The notes under the pieces were generated by a model. That model did no database searches. It worked only from the letters and a program-made list of their open reading frames with translations, and was not told where the DNA came from. From NCBI RefSeq assembly GCF_003813775.1, contig NZ_RPDH01000002.1, positions 2,542,001 to 2,606,000 on the forward strand: a DNA stretch of 64,000 nucleotides, given 5' to 3'. The stretch is from Chitinophaga lutea (GTDB taxonomy: Bacteria > Bacteroidota > Bacteroidia > Chitinophagales > Chitinophagaceae). This document shows, piece by piece, positions 17,105 through 24,287 of this stretch. The first letter of the stretch is position 1. Each line of letters opens with the position of its first letter. The position numbers were made by a program, and so were the translations under genes.

Positions 17105-19033
17105 ATGGGCAAATCTGTTATCCTGCTTTTGTTCTTTTATTTATGGATCGGTGCCGCCAGTGCATATCATATTATCGGTGGCGAGATCTACTACCGCACG
17201 GTGGGATATAATTTCACCAACGGTGCTTACCGGTATGTTTTCATACTAAAACTATACAGGGACGGGGATTTTGTGTGCGGCACGCGCCAGGGCTGCCTTG
17301 ACTATTTCGAGAATCCCGTTCCCATCAACATCTTCAACGCCGCCGGCCAACGTGTAACACCCGCCAAACTGCTCACCATCAAAAACACCCGCGCCATCCG
17401 CGATACACTCAAGAACCCTTGCCTGGCCCCGCAAACCATCTACCTCGAAGTGGCATTTTACGAAAGCGATACCATAGACCTGGCGCCTGTACCGGGTGGT
17501 TATTATGTGTCTTATCAGCGCTGCTGCCGCGGCGAGGCATTGACTAACATTTACAACTCCGAAAGGGAAGGTTCCACTTTTTACACCGTGATACCGGGCA
17601 GCGATCTGAGGCCCGGCAATAACAGCGCGTATTTCGGGATTGATGAGGCGCCGGTGATTTGCGCGGGGCTCCCTTTCCGTTATAATTACTCCGCCACGGA
17701 CCCGGATGGCGACAGCCTGACTTATTCCCTGTGCAGCGCACTGGCCGGCGGGAGCTCTCGGACGGGTGAGTCTGTAACGCCTCCTCCCTACACCACCACG
17801 GTCAGTTATATTCCGCCCTATCATGGCGGTACGCCCATGGGCGGCAACCCCGCCATGGCGATAGACAACAGCGGCCTGATCACGGGTGTGCCGGACCGCG
17901 CGGGCAAATTCGTGGTGTCTGTATGCGTCTCCGAATGGGACCGTGCAACAGGGCGGTTGTTGGGCGTGCATCATAAAGACATCCTGATCACCGTGTACAA
18001 TTGCGTAACGCGGATTGTGGCATCCACCCCCACCCAGCTCAACCATTGCAACGACACACTGGGGTTCGCCGTGCCCATCACCAATAACAGCACCGCCGGG
18101 TTTACTTCCACCTACAAATGGATTTTCAGCGACGGCACCGATACCACCACCGATTCCCGTAACGTATTTTTCCACCACTTCCCCGATACCGGCTCTTACA
18201 CGGTCAAACTGATCGTGAACCCGGGCCTGCCCTGTACAGACAGTACCACGGGGCGTATCAACAACTACCCTGGCCTTCGTACGGGTTTTACCGCAGACGG
18301 GCTCTGCCGTGAAAACCCCGTGTATTTCAACGACACGTCGAGTTACCGCTACGGGCGCATCACATCGCGGAAATGGGATTTCGGTGTGCCCGGCACCAAA
18401 CTCGACACGGCGCTGACAACCAACCCCGTGTACAAGTTCCCCCATGGGGAAGTGTACACCGTTACGCTGCAGCTGCAAACCAACCGCGGCTGTGCCGCTA
18501 CCGTCATCAAAAACCTGCGCCTGTACGAAGTGAATCCCTTTGCCGGCAACGACACCATTCTGGCGCGGGGGCAGCCCTTGCGGCTCCAGGGCTCCGGCGG
18601 CGACATCTATGCATGGTCGCCTTCCACCGGCCTCTCCGACCCTGCCGTGCGCGACCCGACGCTGAACTGGAACAGCGAGATCAACCTCGTGCTGCGCGTG
18701 AGCAATGCACAGGGCTGCTTCGGCTACGATTCCATCAACGTGAAATATTATACCGGCCCCGAATTTTATATCCCCAACGCCTTCACTCCCAACGGCGACG
18801 GGCTGAACGACTATTTCCGGTTTATCCCGGTAGGCATCCGGGAATACGCCTATTTCCGCATCTTCAACCGCTGGGGCGAACTGATCTTCGACTCCCTCGA
18901 TTTCAGGCGGGGATGGGACGGGTATTACCGCGGCCGCCCCGCCTCCATCGACACCTACCTCTGGATACTGGAAGGCATCGACCTGAACGGGCAGAAAATA
19001 TCAAAGAAAGGAACGGTAACTTTGCTGCGTTAA
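17105..19033 (+). CDS. Secreted paralogue with type IX type-B sorting domain
   Basis: 642 residues; signal peptide MGKSVILLLFFYLWIGAASA, mature start YHIIGGEIYYR. It is a shorter paralogue of the preceding gene with the same N-terminal HIIGGE module (including YQRCCRGEALTN, compare FQRCCRRTGLAN in the other), fewer PKD-like repeats (YKWIFSDGTDTT, KWDFGVPGTK) and the same C-terminal CHU_C domain (YIPNAFTPNGDGLND, FNRWGELIF, WDGYYRG). Tandem duplication followed by loss or gain of middle repeats is likely. The 246-bp spacer before it has no exact TAnnTTTG. Surface adhesin or structural role is inference. Confidence 0.9.
   Translation: MGKSVILLLFFYLWIGAASAYHIIGGEIYYRTVGYNFTNGAYRYVFILKLYRDGDFVCGTRQGCLDYFENPVPINIFNAAGQRVTPAKLLTIKNTRAIRDTLKNPCLAPQTIYLEVAFYESDTIDLAPVPGGYYVSYQRCCRGEALTNIYNSEREGSTFYTVIPGSDLRPGNNSAYFGIDEAPVICAGLPFRYNYSATDPDGDSLTYSLCSALAGGSSRTGESVTPPPYTTTVSYIPPYHGGTPMGGNPAMAIDNSGLITGVPDRAGKFVVSVCVSEWDRATGRLLGVHHKDILITVYNCVTRIVASTPTQLNHCNDTLGFAVPITNNSTAGFTSTYKWIFSDGTDTTTDSRNVFFHHFPDTGSYTVKLIVNPGLPCTDSTTGRINNYPGLRTGFTADGLCRENPVYFNDTSSYRYGRITSRKWDFGVPGTKLDTALTTNPVYKFPHGEVYTVTLQLQTNRGCAATVIKNLRLYEVNPFAGNDTILARGQPLRLQGSGGDIYAWSPSTGLSDPAVRDPTLNWNSEINLVLRVSNAQGCFGYDSINVKYYTGPEFYIPNAFTPNGDGLNDYFRFIPVGIREYAYFRIFNRWGELIFDSLDFRRGWDGYYRGRPASIDTYLWILEGIDLNGQKISKKGTVTLLR
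19017..19024 (+). promoter_or_regulatory. Possible -7 box for the SDR gene
   Basis: TAACTTTG, an exact TAnnTTTG, lies in the last codons of the preceding gene 19 nt before the SDR ATG. No clear -33 partner. Confidence 0.35.
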
Positions 19034-19043
19034 ATACTGTATC

Positions 19044-19805
19044 ATGAAGACTGGAAAAATTGCCCTTATCACCGGCGCAACGGCCGGGTTTGGTGAAGCC
19101 TGTGCAGCAAGATTTGCCAAAGAAGGTTATGACCTCATTATCACCGGCCGCAGGGCTGAACGCCTCGCCGAGCTGAAGCAGCAATTGCAGGAGCAGTACG
19201 CCGTGCAGGTAACCACCCTGGCATTCGACGTCCGCAGCCGTGAAGCCTGTACGACGGCCCTCGGCTCCCTTTCCGCCGAATGGCAGGCCGTGGATGTACT
19301 GGTGAACAATGCCGGCCTCGCCCTCGACCTCTCCACCATCGACGAAGGCAATCCGGACGACTGGGATACCATGCTGGACACCAACGTGAAAGGCCTCCTC
19401 TACGTATCGCGCATCGTGATGCCCTGGATGAAGGCCCGTAAAAAGGGACATATCGTCAATATCGGTTCCACCGCCGCCAAAACCGTGTACGCCAAAGGCA
19501 ACGTGTACTGTGCCAGTAAAGCGGCCGTAGACGCCCTTTCCCAGGGCATGCGCATCGACCTGCTGCCCTACAACATCAAAGTGACGGCCGTGCACCCCGG
19601 CGCCGCCGAAACAGAGTTTTCGCTGGTGCGGTTCAAAGGGGATGCAGACCGGGCGAAGGATGTGTATAAAGGCTTTACGCCATTGAGCGGGGAAGATGTG
19701 GCGGACGTGGTGTATTACTGCTGCGCACTGCCGGCGCATGTATGCATCAACGACCTGGTGGTAACGCCAACGGCGCAGGCGAATGCCTACTACATTCACC
19801 GGTAA
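19044..19805 (+). CDS. SDR family NAD(P)-dependent oxidoreductase (YdfG-like)
   Basis: 253 residues, cytoplasmic classical short-chain dehydrogenase. Cofactor motif TGATAGFGEACA near residue 11, RR after beta-2 (ITGRRAERL) suggesting NADP, NNAG near residue 89, catalytic S in NIGSTAAK, Y155 and K159 (YCASK). The segment HPGAAETEFS near the C-terminus is typical of the L-allo-threonine/3-hydroxy-acid dehydrogenase (YdfG) branch, so serine or 3-hydroxy acids are plausible substrates (inference). It is followed by the orphan transcription unit, not by another metabolic gene. Confidence 0.92.
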   Translation: MKTGKIALITGATAGFGEACAARFAKEGYDLIITGRRAERLAELKQQLQEQYAVQVTTLAFDVRSREACTTALGSLSAEWQAVDVLVNNAGLALDLSTIDEGNPDDWDTMLDTNVKGLLYVSRIVMPWMKARKKGHIVNIGSTAAKTVYAKGNVYCASKAAVDALSQGMRIDLLPYNIKVTAVHPGAAETEFSLVRFKGDADRAKDVYKGFTPLSGEDVADVVYYCCALPAHVCINDLVVTPTAQANAYYIHR

Positions 19806-19846
19806 AATTACACATAAGTGTTATTACATACTTTAAACATATATAC

Positions 19847-19854
19847 TATATTTG
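19847..19854 (+). promoter_or_regulatory. -7 box of the orphan transcription unit
   Basis: TATATTTG, an exact TAnnTTTG in an AT-rich stretch 42 bp after the SDR stop. Predicted start of transcription is about 19859. The -33 region (TTATTACAT) is only a weak match. Confidence 0.45.
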
Positions 19855-20004
19855 GAATCCTATAAGTTTTGAGCGGAAGACGAGTACCGGCAGGGGAGCC
19901 GGGTGCCTTATAAATACCACAGACTAGCTATCAGAAAAAAGTACAGCTGCATCGAAAGGATGCAACTATGAAAACGAGCCTATAAATCCTATAACCATAT
20001 CCCT

Positions 20005-20166
20005 ATGATGACATTTGTTACTATGTACGTCCTCAGACTGTACTATCCTAGATGTAAGGAGTTTCTGAGTTTCTATTTCGACAGGTCACGCAGAAACAAT
20101 TATGGCCGCTGGGCCATGCGTCAAAGCTGGAAAGTGGAGAAATCTTACTCTTTCGGCTATAGCTGA
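20005..20166 (+). CDS. Small basic, aromatic-rich ORF (53 aa), unrecognised
   Basis: Starts ATG ATG at 20005 and ends TGA at 20164-20166, 18 bp before the terminator stem. The product has many Arg/Lys and Tyr/Phe/Trp (e.g. LRLYYPRCKEFLSFYF then DRSRRNNYGRWAMRQS), no signal peptide and no membrane helix. Codon use differs from neighbours (several AGA/AGG Arg codons where the surrounding genes favour CGC/CGT), and the region is more AT-rich. It could be a real small nucleic-acid-binding peptide or an accidental ORF within a structured RNA. Confidence 0.35.
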   Translation: MMTFVTMYVLRLYYPRCKEFLSFYFDRSRRNNYGRWAMRQSWKVEKSYSFGYS

Positions 20167-20184
20167 AAATTTGCTTTTTCACGA

Positions 20185-20225
20185 TAAAAGGGTGTTTCGA
20201 TTCATCGGAACACCCTTTTATTTTT
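20185..20225 (+). terminator. Terminator of the orphan unit
   Basis: TAAAAGGGTGTT (20185-20196) pairs with AACACCCTTTTA (20209-20220), extended inward by a T-G wobble and CGAT/ATCG. Five T follow (20221-20225). One of the best intrinsic terminators in the window. Confidence 0.85.
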
Positions 20226-20366
20226 GGGCCTGAAGCAATCATTGTTTATTCCTTCAGCGCGGCCGGTGGGATATCGTGTAAGCCGTTACCGTATTATCAT
20301 ACAACACCAATTGCGGCGAATGCGCCGGACACGCCTGACCGGTGCCGCGTATGGGACCTGATGATA
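20226..20366. other. Spacer with no recognised element
   Basis: About 140 bp between two terminators. No ORF, repeat or promoter is convincing. Confidence 0.4.
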
Positions 20367-20405
20367 AACAAAACGGGTGTTTCAAAATGAAACACCCGTT
20401 TTGTT
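20367..20405. terminator. Terminator of the peroxidase operon, 17-bp stem
   Basis: AACAAAACGGGTGTTTC (20367-20383), 5-nt loop, perfect complement at 20389-20405. It lies just past the stop of the minus-strand operon and reads into T-rich sequence in that direction. Confidence 0.8.
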
Positions 20406-20423
20406 ATATGCTGATCAGACCGG

Positions 20424-21548
20424 TTAATCCCTCGGCAGATCGGGCCGCTGCATCTTGTACTGCGTGGCCGTAATGGCGTCCATGAATGCTGCCAGAGCCT
20501 TGATTTCTTCTTTGGTAAGATTGAGTTTTTTCAGCAGCGGGTCTGTAACGGGGTACAGCCTGTCCTGCTGCTTCTGCTCGGGTTTGGGGTCGATCATATG
20601 CATGCCGCTGTTGTAGATGTTGATCACCCCCGTGATATCGTTGAAGAGCCCGTTGTGCATCCAGGGCGCGTTATGCATCACATCCCGCAACGACGGTGTT
20701 TTGAACCTGCCCACATCGGCGGGGTTGCTGGTGAGGTTATAACGGCCGAGGTCTTCGTATTTGCGTTTGTAATAGGTCAGGCCGATGTTGTGGAAACTTT
20801 CATCAGTGAGGTACTGCCCGTTGTGGCAATTCATGCAGCGCGCCTTGGTGCGGAAGAGGTGCATGCCGTGTATCTCTTCATCGGTCATTGCTTTGTATTC
20901 ACCATCGAGGAAGCGATCGAAGCGGCTTCGCCGGCTGGTGATGGTGCGCTGGAATTCCGCCAGTGCGGTCACCACTTTTTCCGTCGTCACTTCTTCATTC
21001 CCGTACGCTTCCCTGAACAGCATGCGATATGCTTTGATCGCGCTCAGTTTCGGGCCCAGCTCGCTGGCTTTCATATTCATTTCGTGGTGGGCTTCAATGG
21101 GGAAGGTCGCCTGGTCTTCCAGCGAAAAAGCACGCCCGTCCCAGAAGAAAGATTTCCGTTGCCCGATATTGAGCAGGCTGGGCGTGTTGCGGGTGCCCTG
21201 CAGGTGGTCTGTGCCGAGCGATACCCGGCGGCCGTCGCCCCACGACAGATGCGGATCGTGACAACTGCTGCAGGAAATCTGGCTGGAGCTGGACAGCAGG
21301 GGATCGAAAAAGAGCAGTTTGCCCAGCTTCACTTTGGGCTGGGCCATCAGCCCGAAATAAGCAGTATCCGTTTTGGGAAGCGATTTAAATTCCGCCCACA
21401 CCACCCCGGAATCGATATCCGGTTTCGGCCATTCCTTTACCGGTTTTTGATACAGCGCCCGCAGGTCGCCGGGCTCCAGTTTCGTCAGAAAACCGGTGCC
21501 GGTGATAAATACCGTTGCTACAGTCAAGATGATCAGTTCCCGCCTCAT
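20424..21548 (-). CDS. Di-haem cytochrome c peroxidase (MauG/CcpA family)
   Basis: Periplasmic reduction of hydrogen peroxide with electrons from cytochromes, or a MauG-like oxidation of a protein partner. 374 residues; N-terminal signal or anchor segment (ELIILTVATVFITGTGFL). Two c-haem sites: C93-S-S-C96-H97 (ISCSSCHDPH) and CMNCHNG near residue 240. The conserved GTRNTPSLLNIG and HNAPWMHNG segments are present. Last gene of the TonB/DUF4876/DUF6850 operon, 20 bp after its neighbour. Its presence suggests that the imported or processed ligand is redox-active, perhaps iron or haem (inference). Confidence 0.92.
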   Translation of the reverse strand: MRRELIILTVATVFITGTGFLTKLEPGDLRALYQKPVKEWPKPDIDSGVVWAEFKSLPKTDTAYFGLMAQPKVKLGKLLFFDPLLSSSSQISCSSCHDPHLSWGDGRRVSLGTDHLQGTRNTPSLLNIGQRKSFFWDGRAFSLEDQATFPIEAHHEMNMKASELGPKLSAIKAYRMLFREAYGNEEVTTEKVVTALAEFQRTITSRRSRFDRFLDGEYKAMTDEEIHGMHLFRTKARCMNCHNGQYLTDESFHNIGLTYYKRKYEDLGRYNLTSNPADVGRFKTPSLRDVMHNAPWMHNGLFNDITGVINIYNSGMHMIDPKPEQKQQDRLYPVTDPLLKKLNLTKEEIKALAAFMDAITATQYKMQRPDLPRD

Positions 21549-21568
21549 TGTTATTGTTGGTCGTTGTG

Positions 21569-23077
21569 TTAAAATTGAAATGCCGTCAGTATCCTGAAAT
21601 CCCTCTTACCGGTACCGCTTTGGTAACCGGCATCCGCACTGATGTAACAAGACAGCCGGGCCGTCAGGGGGAAATCCACCCGTACGCCGCCGCCGTAGTT
21701 CATGCCGGAAGCCGTGAGGTATGCAAAGTTACTGTTCAGCATCGGGTAAATTCCCTTACGGGGGTCAACATCCGGCCAGCTGCCTCTGCTTTGCAGGTTC
21801 TCCTGCCGTTGTGCGAGCAGGTTCAGGCTGATGAAGGTACTCCGTACCTGTTTACGTGCCGTGAAATCAAGTCCGGCGACGACGTTGTTGTAAGACAACT
21901 CACGGTCGGGCTGCACGTATTGTTCTACATGATCATGCACAGTGCCTTCGATGCCCACGAACCAGTCGATGGCGCGCCCTGTGCGCCCGTATACACTGCG
22001 GACGCCCAAAGCGTTGTAATCGTGCTGGTAGCGCAGGTCTTCCGAAATCAGCTGGATGCCCGCCTGTGCGTCGCGGTTATTGAATTTGGCTTCGAACCCT
22101 TTTCTTTTTACGCGGGTTGCTTTCAGTTCGGCGATGAAGTGCTGCCGGTTTTGCTGGTAGAGATAACCGATGCTGCCGTTCAGCGTCAGTTCTCTCACTT
22201 TGCCTACGTCAAACGTAATATTCTCCAGCAGTTTCCCCACATTCCACTGCCGGAACCCCGCGTGGGCAAACCAGCCTTTGTATTGAACGGGAGACAGCTG
22301 CAGATGAGCGCCGTATCCCCAGCCGTTGAAGTTTGCGGAAGTGCGCGTTCCGGCCAGGAACTCGTTGTAAGCACCGAGGCCAGCGGCATGATATACCAGC
22401 GGGGTGCTGATCTCGTTGACAAATGACAGGGAATTCCTTTGTCCATATTTCGTGCCGTCAAGATCAAGCGCGAGCGCATAACGCGAGCCGAGCTTCCGGG
22501 AGGCCGACAGGGTAAGGTCGATTTCCGAGGTAACGTTTTGCGCACGCGGGTCCCTGTCGCGGTAAGACTGCCGGCCCTTGAAGCCCGCGCCCAGCCCAAG
22601 CTGGTACTCGCCTGCCGCCTTGGCGATGCCGCCTGAAAAGGCGTAGGTTTCCGCTTGGAGGTCGCCCCCTACCGAATCCGCCATCACATAAGGATATACC
22701 AGGTGGTAGTCGGCCGTTTCGTTGAACCTTACTTTGTAAAGGCGCTCGTTGTTATAATAAGCTTTACCCCACAAGGTGAGCTCCTCCTTCGGTTTCAGGT
22801 ACGTTTCCGAATGCACGGTGAAGGTTTGCCGGCCACTCCCTTCCTGCTGCAGGTACAGATCCTGGTTGTATTTGCGGAAAGCGGCAGACAATGCGGAATA
22901 CGTATTTTCCCGTTGGTAAACCCTCATTGAAGGGCTGGCGTACAACTCATCGCGCAGTTGCACCACCGGCGAAGTCTGTTCCCATATCAGCCGCACGGGG
23001 ATAGAATCCTGGGCGCCCGCGGCGATGCCGGCGACGAGGTATAAAAATGTCAATATGATCGTTGGTCGCCAATACAT
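21569..23077 (-). CDS. DUF6850 family outer-membrane beta-barrel protein
   Basis: 502 residues with signal peptide (about 1-21, ending AGIAAGA-QD). After residue 60 the protein is a series of alternating amphipathic strands typical of an outer-membrane barrel (e.g. YYNNERLYKVRF, SRYALALDLDGTKYG) and ends in aromatic F (ILTAFQF), the usual barrel C-terminal signature. It follows the DUF4876 lipoprotein gene by 3 bp. Families DUF4876 and DUF6850 commonly sit beside a TonB receptor; the exact function is not known. Assignment rests on context and overall pattern. Confidence 0.75.
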   Translation of the reverse strand: MYWRPTIILTFLYLVAGIAAGAQDSIPVRLIWEQTSPVVQLRDELYASPSMRVYQRENTYSALSAAFRKYNQDLYLQQEGSGRQTFTVHSETYLKPKEELTLWGKAYYNNERLYKVRFNETADYHLVYPYVMADSVGGDLQAETYAFSGGIAKAAGEYQLGLGAGFKGRQSYRDRDPRAQNVTSEIDLTLSASRKLGSRYALALDLDGTKYGQRNSLSFVNEISTPLVYHAAGLGAYNEFLAGTRTSANFNGWGYGAHLQLSPVQYKGWFAHAGFRQWNVGKLLENITFDVGKVRELTLNGSIGYLYQQNRQHFIAELKATRVKRKGFEAKFNNRDAQAGIQLISEDLRYQHDYNALGVRSVYGRTGRAIDWFVGIEGTVHDHVEQYVQPDRELSYNNVVAGLDFTARKQVRSTFISLNLLAQRQENLQSRGSWPDVDPRKGIYPMLNSNFAYLTASGMNYGGGVRVDFPLTARLSCYISADAGYQSGTGKRDFRILTAFQF

Positions 23078-23080
23078 GTA

Positions 23081-24274
23081 TTACGGCATTAAGGAGGCTT
23101 TGGCCTCTGCTTCGAAGTCGAGCGTTGAATTATTATTGTCTTTCAGGATCACGCGACCATCGGGGTTAGTGGACAAAACTTTGCGCTTAACGCTTTTGCC
23201 GAAGCGGTTTTCGTCGGAATCCACTTTGCCGCAATAGCTCCAGCCCATGTCTACCGCGGGGGAGGTCAAAATCCATTCATATACCGTGGGCACGGAAAGG
23301 TTCACCGCGTCCATGATCCAGCTGTTGGGAAACTTGTAGGCGTTTGCTTTGGTTTCGCCGCCCGCGGAATTGGTATAGGCGTAGGTGTAAAAGTTGTCTT
23401 TCTTGAATGATTCCACCGTGGTACCTTCCGGCAGCCGGCCGAGGATGTAGCTTTTGAACCCACGGTTGTGCATCGTCATAAAGCTGTTCACATTGATCAG
23501 ATCGGTCACCTGCGGATTATCCACGTCGATAGATGATAGCAGCGTCAATTCAAAATCCGCTTTCGTCAGGTCAAAGGAATTGGTATTATATTCTTTGTGA
23601 TTAATGGCGTTGTTGGCGATGACGATCTGTTTGCCGGGGTATACCGGGTACTGTTTACCGGTGCCGGGAATCATCACGATGGAGCCTGCCGTGAACGCTT
23701 CATTCATAATATCCGGTGTGTAAACCCTTTTGGTGGTAGACAGGAAAGCGGCTTCTGCAATCACCAAGCCGTCTGCATACAGGGTATCTTCCGAATTGTT
23801 GTAAATGATAAAGTACTTGTCGCCGTTGTACTGTTTGCCCTGCGGCGTGATGGTGCCTGCGAAGAAGATTTCTTTGAAGACAAATTTCGCGGCCGCGTCG
23901 TACAGGAACAGCGGGATTTCCACATTCACGGTACCGCCTTTGATCACGACGCCTTGTTTGTAACCGCGGATTTTGCCGGTATAAGTCCCGTTGTCGTCCT
24001 TATATTCCACATCCCCGTCGAGACTGATGTCGTATGAACCTTCCGGCAGCACGGTACCGGCCCCCTGCCATTTGATAACGGTGGATATACCGCTGTTGAT
24101 TTCCTTGAACGTGAGCTCGATGTTCGATGTTTTCACATTCTGCAGGCCGGCGGGGTTGGTCAGTGTTAAACCCACAGCTGAATTTTTGGCGGTCAGATCA
24201 TCCTTCCTGCACGAAGTGGTAAACACGAGGCCGCCCATCACCAATATGAATAAAAGTAGTTTTGCCTGTTGCAT
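23081..24274 (-). CDS. DUF4876 lipoprotein, TonB-receptor partner
   Basis: 397 residues; lipobox VFTTSC with lipidated C22. After the first approximately 110 residues (beta-rich, ISLDGDVEYKDDNGTY) comes a longer domain containing FIIYNNSEDTLYADG and VMIPGTGKQYPV, similar in feel to surface LTD/lamin-tail-like folds. It is predicted to be at the cell surface as the ligand-capture partner of the TonB receptor encoded 13 bp upstream. The ligand is unknown. Confidence 0.78.
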   Translation of the reverse strand: MQQAKLLLFILVMGGLVFTTSCRKDDLTAKNSAVGLTLTNPAGLQNVKTSNIELTFKEINSGISTVIKWQGAGTVLPEGSYDISLDGDVEYKDDNGTYTGKIRGYKQGVVIKGGTVNVEIPLFLYDAAAKFVFKEIFFAGTITPQGKQYNGDKYFIIYNNSEDTLYADGLVIAEAAFLSTTKRVYTPDIMNEAFTAGSIVMIPGTGKQYPVYPGKQIVIANNAINHKEYNTNSFDLTKADFELTLLSSIDVDNPQVTDLINVNSFMTMHNRGFKSYILGRLPEGTTVESFKKDNFYTYAYTNSAGGETKANAYKFPNSWIMDAVNLSVPTVYEWILTSPAVDMGWSYCGKVDSDENRFGKSVKRKVLSTNPDGRVILKDNNNSTLDFEAEAKASLMP

Positions 24275-24287
24275 ATATCTCCGTTTT

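Larger units (their letters stand above)
19859..20225 (+). ncRNA. Orphan structured transcript, candidate sRNA or leader of a small ORF
   Basis: About 367 nt bounded by an exact -7 box and a strong terminator. Predicted structures: TATAAG (19861-19866) with CTTATA (19907-19912) closing a stem-loop CCGGC-AGGGGA-GCCGG (19887-19902); then TGCATC-GAAAG-GATGCA (19948-19964). The word CCTATAA occurs three times (19859, 19979, 19988). A five-codon ORF, MKTSL (ATG at 19968), ends in the second CCTATAA, and a 53-codon ORF follows. I do not recognise a known RNA family (not tmRNA, SRP RNA or RNase P RNA by sequence). Confidence 0.45.

Noticed and set aside
19859..20225. Orphan transcript as tmRNA, SRP RNA or a known riboswitch
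   Set aside because: No CCA end or tRNA-like fold, no SRP GGAA domain, and no conserved riboswitch core recognised.
20048..20242. 64-codon minus-strand ORF across the orphan unit
   Set aside because: It runs through the strong terminator hairpin and opposes the clear promoter-terminator orientation.
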